Source: an uncultured Bacteroidota bacterium (GTDB lineage: Bacteria > Bacteroidota > Bacteroidia > Bacteroidales > 4484-276). From it: a DNA stretch of 38,935 nucleotides. The notes beneath the pieces were generated by a model, which was given only the letters and a program-made list of their open reading frames with translations, was not told the origin of the DNA and made no database searches. Below, piece by piece: positions 1 through 9,060 of this stretch; position 1 is the stretch's first letter, and each line of letters begins with the position of its first letter. The DNA lies in contig CAJATL010000122.1 of NCBI GenBank assembly GCA_903944895.1, forward strand, positions 1 to 38,935, in the 5' to 3' direction. The position numbers were made by a program, and so were the translations under genes.

Positions 1-813
1 ATGGGCGACTATGACATGAATGATGCTGTTATCGGATATAGATTTAACCGCGTTACCAATTCTTCAAACAATCTTGTTGAAGGTATCGGAACTTTAACCC
101 TCAAAGCTAACGGAGCCTCACTTGACGCTGGTTTTGGTTTTAGCCTTCCAAATAACATCGTAAACGAAGACGATTTAAAGGTTTCAGGATATCAATTAAG
201 TGAACAATTTATTACCCTGAATCTTAATAATTCTGAAGCAGGACAGGATGATCTGACAGTTATTGTTGATGATAAGCTGAGGAAATTTGGTAATACCCAC
301 AAGGGCAAATTTACCGGTACACAAACATACACCGTAACATTAAGCATCACAGATGGTGTTTACAACATGGATGATTTTGGTTTCCAGACCTGGAACCCAT
401 TTTTATTTGTTAGCTACAAAGTTGGAAATCGCAGAGGACACGAAATTCATCTACCCGGCTATGCACCAACAAATAAAGTTGATATTCTTCTTTTTGATTC
501 CGCTGACGATGGTTCAGGTTATCCAACAGCCGGTGGCGGAAATTTGTGGTATAAAACAAACGTGAAAGCTATGGCTAGTCAAGATTCTGTTGGCCAGTAT
601 TTCCCCTGGGGTTTGGATATTCCCGGTAATTTTAGCTATACCATTGAATCTGATACAATTCACCAACCGGTTAACGGTTATTACAGACACACCATCTGGT
701 GGGGTTACAAGAAATTCAAACAATGGGCTGGAAGCAACGGAACTGAAGCATTAGACTGGTACTCAGTAAATAATTCGGTGTACCGTGATGAAGATTTCAT
801 TTACTCGCATTAA
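1..813 (+). CDS. LruC/DUF4842 domain protein, C-terminal part
   Basis: This is the end of a larger secreted or surface-exposed protein; its true start probably lies upstream of the window. The visible 270 residues begin at the hallmark GDYDMNDAVIGYRF motif, which in LruC-domain proteins normally sits several hundred residues into the chain after a signal peptide and other domains. The rest is beta-rich, with the GHEIHLPGYAPTNKVD stretch and a tryptophan-rich end (TIWWGYKKFKQWAGS) typical of this domain. No T9SS tail is visible. The function of the domain is not established; it is common in Bacteroidota and Leptospira envelope proteins. A clean intrinsic terminator follows. The ATG at base 1 is most likely an internal methionine. 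Confidence 0.75.
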   Translation: MGDYDMNDAVIGYRFNRVTNSSNNLVEGIGTLTLKANGASLDAGFGFSLPNNIVNEDDLKVSGYQLSEQFITLNLNNSEAGQDDLTVIVDDKLRKFGNTHKGKFTGTQTYTVTLSITDGVYNMDDFGFQTWNPFLFVSYKVGNRRGHEIHLPGYAPTNKVDILLFDSADDGSGYPTAGGGNLWYKTNVKAMASQDSVGQYFPWGLDIPGNFSYTIESDTIHQPVNGYYRHTIWWGYKKFKQWAGSNGTEALDWYSVNNSVYRDEDFIYSH

Positions 814-835
814 ATATTTAGCAAATAAATATTGC

Positions 836-870
836 AAAAGCCTGCTAAAAATTAGCGGGCTTTTCTTTTT
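836..870 (+). terminator. Rho-independent terminator after the LruC gene
   Basis: A 13-bp stem (836-848 with 852-864, one G-T pair) closes over a 3-nt loop and runs into a T-rich tract. It lies 23 nt after the stop codon of the LruC gene. Confidence 0.8.
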
Positions 871-904
871 AAGCATAGAACTATTCTGAATTTAACTTTA
901 TGTT

Positions 905-934
905 TTGATAAGAGTTACCGAAAGTTTTACTTTG
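905..934 (+). promoter_or_regulatory. Putative Bacteroidota-type promoter of malQ
   Basis: TTG at 905-907, a 19-nt spacer, and TTACTTTG at 927-934, which differs from the TAnnTTTG consensus at one position. It ends 25 nt before the malQ ATG. Confidence 0.45.
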
Positions 935-959
935 CACCATAATTTAAACCATCAAACAA

Positions 960-2465
960 ATGAATTTTAAACGCAGCAGCGGAATTTTACTCCATCCCAC
1001 CTCACTTCCCGGAAGATTTGGTGTTGGCTCTCTTGGGAAAAATGCATTCAGATTTATTGATTATCTCGCCAAAGCCGAACAAACCATCTGGCAGGTTTTG
1101 CCAATGGGCCATACCGGCTACGGTGATTCGCCTTACCAGTGCTTTTCGATTTACGCAGGAAATCCAATTCTGATCGACTTTGAGATTCTGATTAACGAAG
1201 GTTTGCTCTCCGAAACCCTGCTTCATGAAAATGAAACCTCCGAAAAAAACAGGGTTGATTATGGAAAAGTAATTAATTTTAAGAAATTGCATCTTAACAC
1301 TGCTTACGATAATTTCGTAAAATATAAAATTTCTGAGAACCAAATTTATCAGCAGTTTTTATATAAAAACAAACACTGGCTCACCGAATATGCGATTTTT
1401 ATCGAGTTAAAAGAATATTTTAACGGCTTACCCTGGTGGGACTGGCCTGAAGAATTCAAGTTCAGGGATAACGATGCCATCCAAACTTTTAAAGATGAAC
1501 ATTCATACAAAATTGGCTTTCATGAGTTTTGCCAGTTTGTTTTTTTTACGCAATGGAGCGAGGTAAAAAAATATGCCAACCATCATGGAATCTCCATTGT
1601 CGGCGACATTCCGCTTTACGTTGCTCACGATAGTGCTGATGTTTGGAGTAATCACCAGGTTTTTCAGTTCGATAAAAATCTTAAACCTTTAAAAGTTGCC
1701 GGGGTACCTCCTGACTATTTCAGCAGCACCGGTCAACTCTGGGGTAACCCACTTTACAATTGGGATTTTTTACAAAAACATCATTTCCAGTGGTGGGTCG
1801 ATCGCGTTAAAGCAACATTTGAAATGTATGATTTCGTGCGCATCGATCATTTCAGGGGTTTTGAGGCTTACTGGGCCGTCCCGTTTGGAGATAAAACTGC
1901 CGAAAACGGTGAATGGGTCAAAGCGCCAGGCACTGAGCTTTTTACAACGATTACCGAAAACCTTGGCGAATTGCCCATCATCGCCGAAGATTTGGGCATA
2001 ATTACCCCGGAAGTCGAAAAATTACGCGATGATTTTGGCTTTCCAGGCATGAAAATCCTTCAATTTGCCTTTCATTCTGACGATGGAAGTGGTTATCTAC
2101 CGCACAACTACACCCATAATTTTATTGTTTACACCGGAACCCACGACAACGACACACTGGCTGGCTGGTATCAAAATCTTGAGGATAATATTAAAAACAG
2201 GGTTTTGGAATATGCTGATGCAAACGAAAATAATGTGGTCAGAAAAATGATACGGGTTGCCTGGAGCTCGGTTGCTGATATGGCGATAATTCCTTTACAG
2301 GATTTATTAAACCTTGGCAGCGAATCGCGGATGAATACCCCCGGTACACCATCAGGAAACTGGCAATGGCGCTTTTCAGAAGAGCAACTAACTGATGAAA
2401 ATGCAGAATGGCTCGCAGGAATTACTAAAATTTTCAATCGCCAATCTTCAAAAAATGGACAATAA
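960..2465 (+). CDS. malQ: 4-alpha-glucanotransferase (GH77)
   Basis: Cytoplasmic amylomaltase that transfers alpha-1,4-glucan segments between maltodextrins, releasing glucose. The 501-residue length fits bacterial GH77 enzymes. The start RSSGILLHPTSLPGRFGVG and the stretch IWQVLPMGHTGYGDSPYQCFS are signature sequences. The core shows VGDIPLYVAHDSADVW, the YDFVRIDHFRGFEAYWAVP segment with the nucleophile Asp, the IIAEDLGIITPEV segment with the acid/base Glu, and YTGTHDNDTLAGW with the third catalytic Asp. It overlaps the next gene, a GH13 enzyme, by 11 nt, so both are probably translated from one mRNA for glycogen or starch breakdown. A promoter-like TTACTTTG lies at 927-934 with TTG at 905-907 (19-nt spacer). 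The assignment is secure. Confidence 0.96.
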   Translation: MNFKRSSGILLHPTSLPGRFGVGSLGKNAFRFIDYLAKAEQTIWQVLPMGHTGYGDSPYQCFSIYAGNPILIDFEILINEGLLSETLLHENETSEKNRVDYGKVINFKKLHLNTAYDNFVKYKISENQIYQQFLYKNKHWLTEYAIFIELKEYFNGLPWWDWPEEFKFRDNDAIQTFKDEHSYKIGFHEFCQFVFFTQWSEVKKYANHHGISIVGDIPLYVAHDSADVWSNHQVFQFDKNLKPLKVAGVPPDYFSSTGQLWGNPLYNWDFLQKHHFQWWVDRVKATFEMYDFVRIDHFRGFEAYWAVPFGDKTAENGEWVKAPGTELFTTITENLGELPIIAEDLGIITPEVEKLRDDFGFPGMKILQFAFHSDDGSGYLPHNYTHNFIVYTGTHDNDTLAGWYQNLEDNIKNRVLEYADANENNVVRKMIRVAWSSVADMAIIPLQDLLNLGSESRMNTPGTPSGNWQWRFSEEQLTDENAEWLAGITKIFNRQSSKNGQ

Positions 2466-4182
2466 ATTAACGATTTACCAGGTATTTACGAGGCTTTTCG
2501 GCAACAAAAATTCATCCGTTAAAGCCGATGGATTTATCGAAGAAAATGGCGTCGGAAAATTTGATGATTTCACCGTGCAAGCATTGGCAGAAATCCGTAA
2601 TCTGGGAATCAGCCACCTCTGGTACACAGGGATTATCCGCCATGCCAGCGTTTCCAATTACCAGAATGCGGGAATCGGCAACAGCCACCCTTCGCTGGTA
2701 AAAGGATTTGCCGGATCCCCTTACGCCATCAGCGATTATTACGACGTTGATCCCGACCTTGCCAACAACGTTGATAAGCGAATGGCTGAATTTGAAGCTT
2801 TGGTTAGCCGCACACATGATGCTGGTTTAAAGGTTATCATTGATTTTGTTCCCAACCATGTTTTCAGGCAATATCATTCGATCCAAAAACCTGCCGGCAT
2901 TGCCGACCTCGGCGAAAACGACAATCCGGAACAGGCCTTCTCTCCAAATAATAATTTTTACTACCTGCCCGGAACTTCATTTAAATTGCCTGAAGGCATC
3001 GAACAACCTGAAAAGCTCAAAACGCTTGTTGCTTTGCCTCCTTATTACGAAAATCCGGCCAAAGCAACAGGCAATGATCAGTTTACGCCAAATCCCGGCA
3101 AAGACGACTGGTATGAAACCATAAAATTAAATTATGGTGTCGATTTCCTAAATAAGAAAACCAAGCATTTTAGCCCGATACCTGATACCTGGAAAAAAAT
3201 GCTCGACATTTTACTTTTTTGGGCATCAAAAAACATTGATGGCTTCAGGTGCGACATGGCCAAAATGGTTCCTGTCGAATTCTGGCAATGGGCAATTTTA
3301 CGAACCAGGGAAGTTTATCCCAACATCATCTTCATCGCCGAGATTTATAACCCGCTCGAATATCACAACTACATCAAAACCGGCAAATTCGATTATCTCT
3401 ACGATAAAGTTGGTTTGTACGACACGCTCAAAAATATCCTTACCGAAAATGGTTCGGCACGGTTAATCACCGGATGCTGGCAAATGCTCGAAGGCATCGA
3501 CCGGCACATGTTGCGGTTTCTCGAAAACCACGATGAGATCAGGCTGGCTTCCCGTTTTTTTACCGAAAATCCTTTGGCAGGAATTCCGGCAATGACTATT
3601 GCTGCTGCTTTAAATACAGGCCCTGTCATGATTTATTCGGGTCAGGAAGTTGGCGAACCAGCCGCAGGAGTTGCCGGTTTCAGCGGCGACGATGGAAAAA
3701 CCACGATCTATGATTACTTCAACATCCCGGAACATCAAAAGTGGATGAACAATGGTGCTTTTGACGGTGGAAAATTATCGCAAAACCAAAAAGAGTTGCG
3801 CGATTTTTATCGGAAAATACTTACGCTTTGTAAATCATCGCCGGCAATTAGCCGCGGAAGATTTTATGATCTGATGTGGGCAAATGGCCAACACACCGAG
3901 TTTGACAGGGATAAAGTGTATGTCTTTTTGCGCTACAACGTCGAGCAGGCACTGCTTATCCTTGTAAGTTTTGATAAGACAAAAAAACAAAAAGTTAGGG
4001 TAAAAATCCCGGAACACGCCTTCGGAGAAATCGGCCTTCAACAATTCAGTTTTTTAAATGCCAGGGAAATACTTTGGCAAAGAACATCAATGATTTTCCC
4101 TAAGGACGAAGCTATTAAAAGAGGCATCGAAATCGAATTAAATCCCCTGGATGCAGTTATTTATGAACTAAGGCCGGTTTGA
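2455..4182 (+). CDS. Alpha-amylase family glycosidase (GH13)
   Basis: Predicted cytoplasmic GH13 hydrolase or transferase acting on alpha-glucans, partner of the malQ product. Counting from the ATG at 2455 (MDNKLTIYQVFTRLFG), the 575 residues carry GH13 region I DFVPNH (about 130-135), region II DGFRCDMAK with nucleophile D267, region III IFIAEIYNP with acid/base E296, and region IV LENHDEIR with D360. A C-terminal beta domain follows. No signal peptide is present. The frame is open further upstream, but the start at 2455 matches the family N-terminus and overlaps the malQ stop by 11 nt, typical of translational coupling. The exact specificity (amylase, neopullulanase-like or debranching) cannot be read from the motifs. 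Confidence 0.9.
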   Translation: MDNKLTIYQVFTRLFGNKNSSVKADGFIEENGVGKFDDFTVQALAEIRNLGISHLWYTGIIRHASVSNYQNAGIGNSHPSLVKGFAGSPYAISDYYDVDPDLANNVDKRMAEFEALVSRTHDAGLKVIIDFVPNHVFRQYHSIQKPAGIADLGENDNPEQAFSPNNNFYYLPGTSFKLPEGIEQPEKLKTLVALPPYYENPAKATGNDQFTPNPGKDDWYETIKLNYGVDFLNKKTKHFSPIPDTWKKMLDILLFWASKNIDGFRCDMAKMVPVEFWQWAILRTREVYPNIIFIAEIYNPLEYHNYIKTGKFDYLYDKVGLYDTLKNILTENGSARLITGCWQMLEGIDRHMLRFLENHDEIRLASRFFTENPLAGIPAMTIAAALNTGPVMIYSGQEVGEPAAGVAGFSGDDGKTTIYDYFNIPEHQKWMNNGAFDGGKLSQNQKELRDFYRKILTLCKSSPAISRGRFYDLMWANGQHTEFDRDKVYVFLRYNVEQALLILVSFDKTKKQKVRVKIPEHAFGEIGLQQFSFLNAREILWQRTSMIFPKDEAIKRGIEIELNPLDAVIYELRPV

Positions 4183-4203
4183 TTTAAATTCTAATTTCAG
4201 ATA

Positions 4204-4247
4204 AAAACCCAGCCACCATTTGAAACACCGGCTGGGTTTTAATTTTT
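4204..4247 (+). terminator. Rho-independent terminator after the GH13 gene
   Basis: Perfect 11-bp stem, 4204-4214 with 4230-4240, loop of 15 nt, followed by a T-rich tract. It starts 22 nt after the GH13 stop codon. Confidence 0.85.
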
Positions 4248-4365
4248 GATTAGAGTTCGGTTGTCGCTTTCGCAGTTTCAATTGTTTTTGAATTCTTACC
4301 CTTAGTGATTTTATTTAAACCATAAATGTGGCTGGTCTAAAAAGATGCCGCAGAAGAAATCAATG

Positions 4366-4454
4366 GGGCTAAAGCCCAGAATAATAAGGACATAAATTGC
4401 CCCGACCTTAAGGTCGGGGCAATTGAAAAACAGTCAGTTACCGGGCTTTAGCCC
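4366..4454. repeat. Nested palindromic intergenic element
   Basis: Outer 12-nt arms at 4366-4377 (gggctaaagccc) and 4443-4454 (gggctttagccc) are exact reverse complements of each other, and each arm is itself nearly palindromic. Between them lies a perfect 30-nt palindrome at 4395-4424, centred on CTTAAG. The 89-bp unit can fold into a cruciform or long hairpin. It sits in the gene-free stretch 4183-4550, which otherwise holds only the GH13 terminator and the rlmH upstream region. It resembles the short interspersed palindromes or MITEs of Bacteroidota; no transposase gene is nearby. Confidence 0.75.
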
Positions 4455-4550
4455 AAAAATAACAGTTTTTATACTTGACTCATAATTTCAAAACAAAAAA
4501 ATTGTACCATCCTCCAAAAGCTGCTTACTTTACACTAAAATTCTACGCTG

Positions 4551-5021
4551 ATGAAAATCAAACTTTTGATGATCGGAAAAACCCAGGAAAAATATCTCAT
4601 CGAGGGTTTTGAAATTTATAAAAAACGGATCGTTCATTATCTTCCTTTCGAAGAGATGATGATTCCGGTTTTGAAGGATAATAAAAACATGAAAGACGCC
4701 GAGGTTAAGCAGAAAGAGGGTGAATTACTCCTAAAAAATCTTCGCGAAGACGATTTCGTGGTTTTGCTTGATGAGCGCGGCAAACAATACGATTCGATCG
4801 AATTTTCGTCATTTTTGCAGCAACGCATGAATGTTGCCACAAAAACGCTGACATTTATTATTGGTGGCGCCTTTGGATTTTCGGATGAAGTTTATGCGCG
4901 GGCAAATCACCAATTATCCATTTCAAAAATGACGTTTTCACACCAGATCATCCGGGTAATTTTTATGGAACAGTTGTACCGCGCCTTTTCGATCATCAAC
5001 AACGAGCCTTATCACAAATAA
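4551..5021 (+). CDS. rlmH: 23S rRNA pseudouridine(1915)-N3-methyltransferase
   Basis: RlmH is a small SPOUT-class methyltransferase that methylates pseudouridine 1915 in helix 69 of 23S rRNA, using S-adenosylmethionine. The 156-residue length is exactly that of the family. Diagnostic stretches are the N-terminal MKIKLLMIGKT, the middle VVLLDERGKQYDSIEFSSFL, the SAM-binding knot FIIGGAFGFSDEV, and the C-terminal FSHQIIRVIFMEQLYRAFSI with the closing NEPYHK. The gene stands alone after the palindromic element, with a weak TTACTTTA promoter-like site about 20 nt upstream. Confidence 0.96.
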   Translation: MKIKLLMIGKTQEKYLIEGFEIYKKRIVHYLPFEEMMIPVLKDNKNMKDAEVKQKEGELLLKNLREDDFVVLLDERGKQYDSIEFSSFLQQRMNVATKTLTFIIGGAFGFSDEVYARANHQLSISKMTFSHQIIRVIFMEQLYRAFSIINNEPYHK

Positions 5022-5086
5022 TCCAATAATTTTCCAGGATTAAGGAATGATTAAAAAAATATATTTTCCTTTTCAGGATGTCGATA

Positions 5087-5120
5087 TTTGCTGCGTCTTC
5101 GCAGGTTTTTAATATTTTTG
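5087..5120 (+). promoter_or_regulatory. Bacteroidota-type promoter of xdhA-xdhB
   Basis: TTTG at 5087-5090, a 22-nt spacer, and a perfect TAnnTTTG box (TATTTTTG) at 5113-5120. The box ends 24 nt before the ATG at 5145. The reading frame is open through this promoter back to a TTG at 5088, so the promoter is the main reason to reject the longer start. Confidence 0.7.
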
Positions 5121-5144
5121 CAGATAGCAACAAAAAACAAACTG

Positions 5145-6623
5145 ATGGCTCCATCAAAATCCGGCATTGCATTCATTTTAGATAACAAAATAACCGAAAT
5201 CGATTTTTCGGCAAACGATTCATTTAAACCAACAACCACGGTTTTGAATTATCTCCGATCGCTTCCCGGCCACAAAGGCGTTAAGGAAGGTTGCGCTGAA
5301 GGCGATTGTGGTGCTTGTACCATAGTTGTTGCAGAGTTGGATGGCCGAGGCGGTTTAGCTTACAAGAGCCTCGATTCGTGCCTGGTCTTCCTGCCGGCAA
5401 TCCACGGAAAACAGTTGATTACCGTTGAAAATTTAGCCATCAAAAAGGGTAAAGAAATCAAGCTGCATCCTGTTCAGGAATCGATGGTAAAAAAAGATGG
5501 CAGCCAGTGCGGTTACTGCACTCCAGGCGTTGTGATGTCGCTGTTTGCACTTTATAAAACCCATCAGAATCCTTCACGCGAAATCATCGAAGATTCTCTT
5601 ACGGGAAACCTTTGCCGCTGCACGGGTTACCGGCCAATCATTGATGCTGCCACCGAAGCCTGTGGTTTAGACGGTCGTGATCATTTTTCGGAAAATGAGG
5701 AAGAAATTTTTAGCACGCTTCAAAATATCAGTGAAGACAAAACATCTATCGAAATCTATAATCCTGAACAAATATTTTTAAAACCTTTCACCATCGCCGA
5801 AGCCATCCGTTTACGAAAAGAACATCCTGACTCACTGATTGTGAACGGTTCGACCGATGTTGCACTTTTACAGACCAAGAAAAAAATCCTGCTCCCCAAA
5901 ATCCTTGATCTATCGGCGGTTGATGAACTCAAACTCATTGTTGAAGATCACTCGAAAATAGCGGTTGGAGCGGGGACTTCGATGGAGGAATTATTACAGT
6001 TTTGCGAAACCAGGCTTCCTGCACTGGCCACAATTTTAAAAGTGTTTGGCTCGCTTCAAATCCGAAATGTGGCAACCCTCGGCGGAAATATTGCATCGGC
6101 CTCCCCTATCGGCGATACGCTGCCGCTTTTATTAGTCCTCGACACAAAAGTCAGGCTGTTGGCTCCGGGCCGGCAACGCGAATTATTACTCAGCGATTTT
6201 ATCACGGGTTACCGCAAAACAAGTATCGAAGCCGACGAAATCCTTGCATTGATCATTATTTCGAAACCTTTAAAAAATGAAATTATCCGGACCTATAAAA
6301 TTTCAAAACGCAAAGACCTTGATATTTCTTCGGTTTCGGCTTGTTTCAGGCTAAAATCTGATAAAAATAACAATGTAGCTCAGATTAAAATTATTTTTGG
6401 AGGAATGGCCGCAACCGCCCTGCACGCCACTAAAACCGAGGATTTTTTGTTGGGTCAGTCCTGGTCACGTGAAACTGTCGAAAAAGCCATGGAAATTTTG
6501 TATCACGAATTCAGTCCAATCTCAGATGCCAGAGCTGACGAAGAATCAAGGCGGATCATGGCTAAAAATTTATTGATGAAATTTTGGATCGAAACCCAGG
6601 AATCAAAAAATCATTCGGTTTAA
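5145..6623 (+). CDS. xdhA: Xanthine dehydrogenase small subunit, Fe-S and FAD
   Basis: Electron-transfer subunit of a cytoplasmic xanthine dehydrogenase. It would carry electrons from the molybdenum centre in the next gene's product to FAD and then NAD+. In 492 residues the order is: plant-type [2Fe-2S] domain (C50, C55, C58, C79 in GCAEGDCGACTIV), the second [2Fe-2S] helical domain (C122, C125, C157, C159 in QCGYCTPG and LCRCTGYRP), then the CO-dehydrogenase-type FAD domain from about residue 200 with IVNGSTDVALL, the flavin loop TLGGNIASASPIGD and the C-terminal FAD-linked domain. All eight cluster cysteines are present. The ATG at 5145 is chosen because a strong promoter overlaps the longer frame. 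xdhB follows after 25 nt. Confidence 0.93.
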   Translation: MAPSKSGIAFILDNKITEIDFSANDSFKPTTTVLNYLRSLPGHKGVKEGCAEGDCGACTIVVAELDGRGGLAYKSLDSCLVFLPAIHGKQLITVENLAIKKGKEIKLHPVQESMVKKDGSQCGYCTPGVVMSLFALYKTHQNPSREIIEDSLTGNLCRCTGYRPIIDAATEACGLDGRDHFSENEEEIFSTLQNISEDKTSIEIYNPEQIFLKPFTIAEAIRLRKEHPDSLIVNGSTDVALLQTKKKILLPKILDLSAVDELKLIVEDHSKIAVGAGTSMEELLQFCETRLPALATILKVFGSLQIRNVATLGGNIASASPIGDTLPLLLVLDTKVRLLAPGRQRELLLSDFITGYRKTSIEADEILALIIISKPLKNEIIRTYKISKRKDLDISSVSACFRLKSDKNNNVAQIKIIFGGMAATALHATKTEDFLLGQSWSRETVEKAMEILYHEFSPISDARADEESRRIMAKNLLMKFWIETQESKNHSV

Positions 6624-6648
6624 TCGAAATAACAAAAACTAATTTTGA

Positions 6649-8991
6649 ATGAAAATGGTTAAATCTGAAACAAATCCTAACATTTCGCTGCAGCACGAAA
6701 GCGCAATCAGTCATGTTACAGGTCAGTCGGCTTACATCAACGATATGCCGGTAAACGATCAGATGCTTGTGGGGAAGGTTGTTTACAGCAAGTTTGCACA
6801 CGCAGCCATCAAAAGTTTCAACCTGGACAAAGCCAGAAATTTTCCCGGTGTCCGGGCTGTGCTTTCGGTTCATAATATTCCGGGGGCAAACCAGATGGGT
6901 CCAGTAATTCATGATGAACCTTGCCTGGCGGATAAAGTGGTGAATTTTGCCGGTCAGGCCATTTTTTTAATTGCGGCCATTGATGAAGAGACCGCTCGCC
7001 ATGCCGAAAATCTCATCGAAACCGAATTTGAACCGCTTGAACCAATTTTGGATATCGAAACGGCCATACTGAAAAACAGTAAGATTGGTGACGAAAAGCG
7101 CATCGAAACCGGGGATGTTGACAAAAACCTTCAATCGTCGATGTTTCAGATTTCAGGCACGCTCAGAACCGGTGCCCAGGAACATTGGTACCTCGAAACC
7201 CAGTCGTGCGTCTGCATTCCGGGCGAAGGCAGCGAAATGATGGTTTACAGTTCCACCCAACACCCATCCGAAACACAGGCCATCGTTGCCGAAGTTCTGG
7301 ATATTCCGCGAAATGAAGTTACCGTTGAAGTAAAACGCATGGGCGGCGCTTTCGGCGGAAAGGAAACACAGGGAAACCACGTTGCAGCCTGGGCTGCATT
7401 GTTAGCCGACGCCACAAATTGTCCTGTAAAAATTCATCTTTTCAGAGATGACGACCAGATTATGACTGGAAAAAGACACCGTTTTATTTCGCATTATCGC
7501 GCTGGTTTTGATGCTGATGGAAAAATTCTGGCGCTCGATGTTGAATTGAACGCCGATGCCGGCGCGGCTACAGATTTATCCCTGGCCATTTTGGAGCGTG
7601 CACTTTTTCATATCGACAACGCCTATTTCGTACCAAATTTACGGGTAACCGGACAAGCCTGGAAAACCAACCTGCCTTCCAACACAGCTTTTCGGGGATT
7701 TGGAGGCCCTCAGGGAATCGCAGTGATCGAAACGGTGATCGACCGGATTGCCCGGCAACTCAAACTCGATCCGGCCCGGTTGAGACAGCTAAATTTTTAT
7801 CAGACCCGACAAAACAACATCACACATTACGGTGAAGAAGTTGAAAACAACCGGCTGCCAATGATTTTTGATAAGATTATCAGCAACTCCGGCTATTTTC
7901 GACTTAGAGAAGAAGTTGAAGCATTTAACCAAAAAAACGAATTTTATAAAAAAGGTCTGGCGCTCACGCCAGTTAAATTCGGGATTTCTTTTACTACTTC
8001 ATTCCTTAACCAGGCCGGCGCTTTGATTAACATTTTCAGAGATGGCTCTGTGGTGGTCAATCATGGCGGAACCGAGATGGGGCAAGGCCTTCATACAAAA
8101 ATCCTCGAAATTGCTTCAAAAGAACTTGGCATCAGTCACAACCAGATTAAAGTAACTGCTACAAATACTTCCAAAGTCCCGAATACTTCCGCTACTGCAG
8201 CATCCTCGGGCAGCGATCTCAACGGAATGGCCGTAAAAACCGGTATCGAAAAAATTAAAAACAGGCTTCTAACACTTGCCGCTGAACTTTTATCTGAAAA
8301 CCATGGAGGTGAAAATTCTTCTCCCGAAAATATTTCATTTAAAGACAATTTGGTTTTTGATAGCAAAAATCCTGATCGGACGATCTCATTTAGAGATTTG
8401 ATTTCGAACGCTTATTTTAGACAAATCAGCCTGAGTGCGACGGGTTTTTATAAAACTCCGGATATTCACTTCGACAAAATCAAAGGCCGGGGAAGGCCTT
8501 TTCACTACTTCGCTTTCGGAATGTCGGTTTCAGAAGTTCTTGTAGACACATTGACCGGTTATCACAAAATCCTTAAAACCTTTATTGTGCATGATGCCGG
8601 CGATTCATTAAGCGAAAAAATCGACATTGGTCAGATCGAAGGAGGGTTTATCCAGGGTGTTGGCTGGTGTACCTCCGAAGACATCAAATGGAACGAAAAG
8701 GGGCAGCTCCTCAATCATTCGCCCGACACCTATAAAATCCCCGGCGTGCGCGACATTCCGCTGGAATTTCACGTCGAATTACTCAAAGATGCTCCAAATC
8801 ACAGCACCATCAGGGGAAGCAAAGCAGTAGGCGAACCTCCTTTTATGCATGGTTTTTCGGTCTGGCTTGCGATAAAAGATGCCATTTCATCCATTGGAAA
8901 TAACCGGTTCGAGCCGGATTTCCAGATTCCGGCCACCAACGAAGTAATTTTAAAATCAATCGAGAATATCCGGAAAAAAATAAAAAGTTGA
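6649..8991 (+). CDS. xdhB: Xanthine dehydrogenase molybdenum-binding subunit
   Basis: Catalytic subunit that hydroxylates hypoxanthine and xanthine at a molybdopterin centre. The 780 residues match bacterial XdhB in length. Visible motifs are the substrate- and Mo-binding loop RMGGAFGGKETQG, the NTAFRGFGGPQG segment containing the purine-binding Arg, HGGTEMGQGLHTK, TAASSGSD, and KAVGEPPFMHG in which E729 is the proton-abstracting catalytic glutamate. The middle region (MERALFH-like ILERALFHIDNAY, FGISFTTSFLNQAGALI) closely resembles eukaryotic-type xanthine dehydrogenases rather than aldehyde oxidoreductases. No XdhC maturation gene is in the window. It shares the xdhA promoter and is followed by a palindromic repeat instead of a classical terminator. 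Confidence 0.93.
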   Translation: MKMVKSETNPNISLQHESAISHVTGQSAYINDMPVNDQMLVGKVVYSKFAHAAIKSFNLDKARNFPGVRAVLSVHNIPGANQMGPVIHDEPCLADKVVNFAGQAIFLIAAIDEETARHAENLIETEFEPLEPILDIETAILKNSKIGDEKRIETGDVDKNLQSSMFQISGTLRTGAQEHWYLETQSCVCIPGEGSEMMVYSSTQHPSETQAIVAEVLDIPRNEVTVEVKRMGGAFGGKETQGNHVAAWAALLADATNCPVKIHLFRDDDQIMTGKRHRFISHYRAGFDADGKILALDVELNADAGAATDLSLAILERALFHIDNAYFVPNLRVTGQAWKTNLPSNTAFRGFGGPQGIAVIETVIDRIARQLKLDPARLRQLNFYQTRQNNITHYGEEVENNRLPMIFDKIISNSGYFRLREEVEAFNQKNEFYKKGLALTPVKFGISFTTSFLNQAGALINIFRDGSVVVNHGGTEMGQGLHTKILEIASKELGISHNQIKVTATNTSKVPNTSATAASSGSDLNGMAVKTGIEKIKNRLLTLAAELLSENHGGENSSPENISFKDNLVFDSKNPDRTISFRDLISNAYFRQISLSATGFYKTPDIHFDKIKGRGRPFHYFAFGMSVSEVLVDTLTGYHKILKTFIVHDAGDSLSEKIDIGQIEGGFIQGVGWCTSEDIKWNEKGQLLNHSPDTYKIPGVRDIPLEFHVELLKDAPNHSTIRGSKAVGEPPFMHGFSVWLAIKDAISSIGNNRFEPDFQIPATNEVILKSIENIRKKIKS

Positions 8992-9002
8992 AAATTGATT
9001 TA

Positions 9003-9035
9003 AGAGTTCCGAACCCTTCAAGGGTTAGGAACTCT
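9003..9035. repeat. 33-nt interspersed palindrome, copy 1
   Basis: Arms 9003-9018 and 9020-9035 pair over 16 positions with one mismatch (9011/9027). A second copy at 27838-27870 has the same outer arms. It lies in the short gap between xdhB and the EamA gene and may slow or end transcription, although the T-tract is poor. Confidence 0.7.
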
Positions 9036-9060
9036 ACTATATTCTAATAAAAAAAACCAA

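Noticed and set aside
5088-5144. TTG start giving xdhA 19 additional residues.
   Set aside because: A consensus promoter lies inside this stretch and the extension does not fit the family N-terminus.
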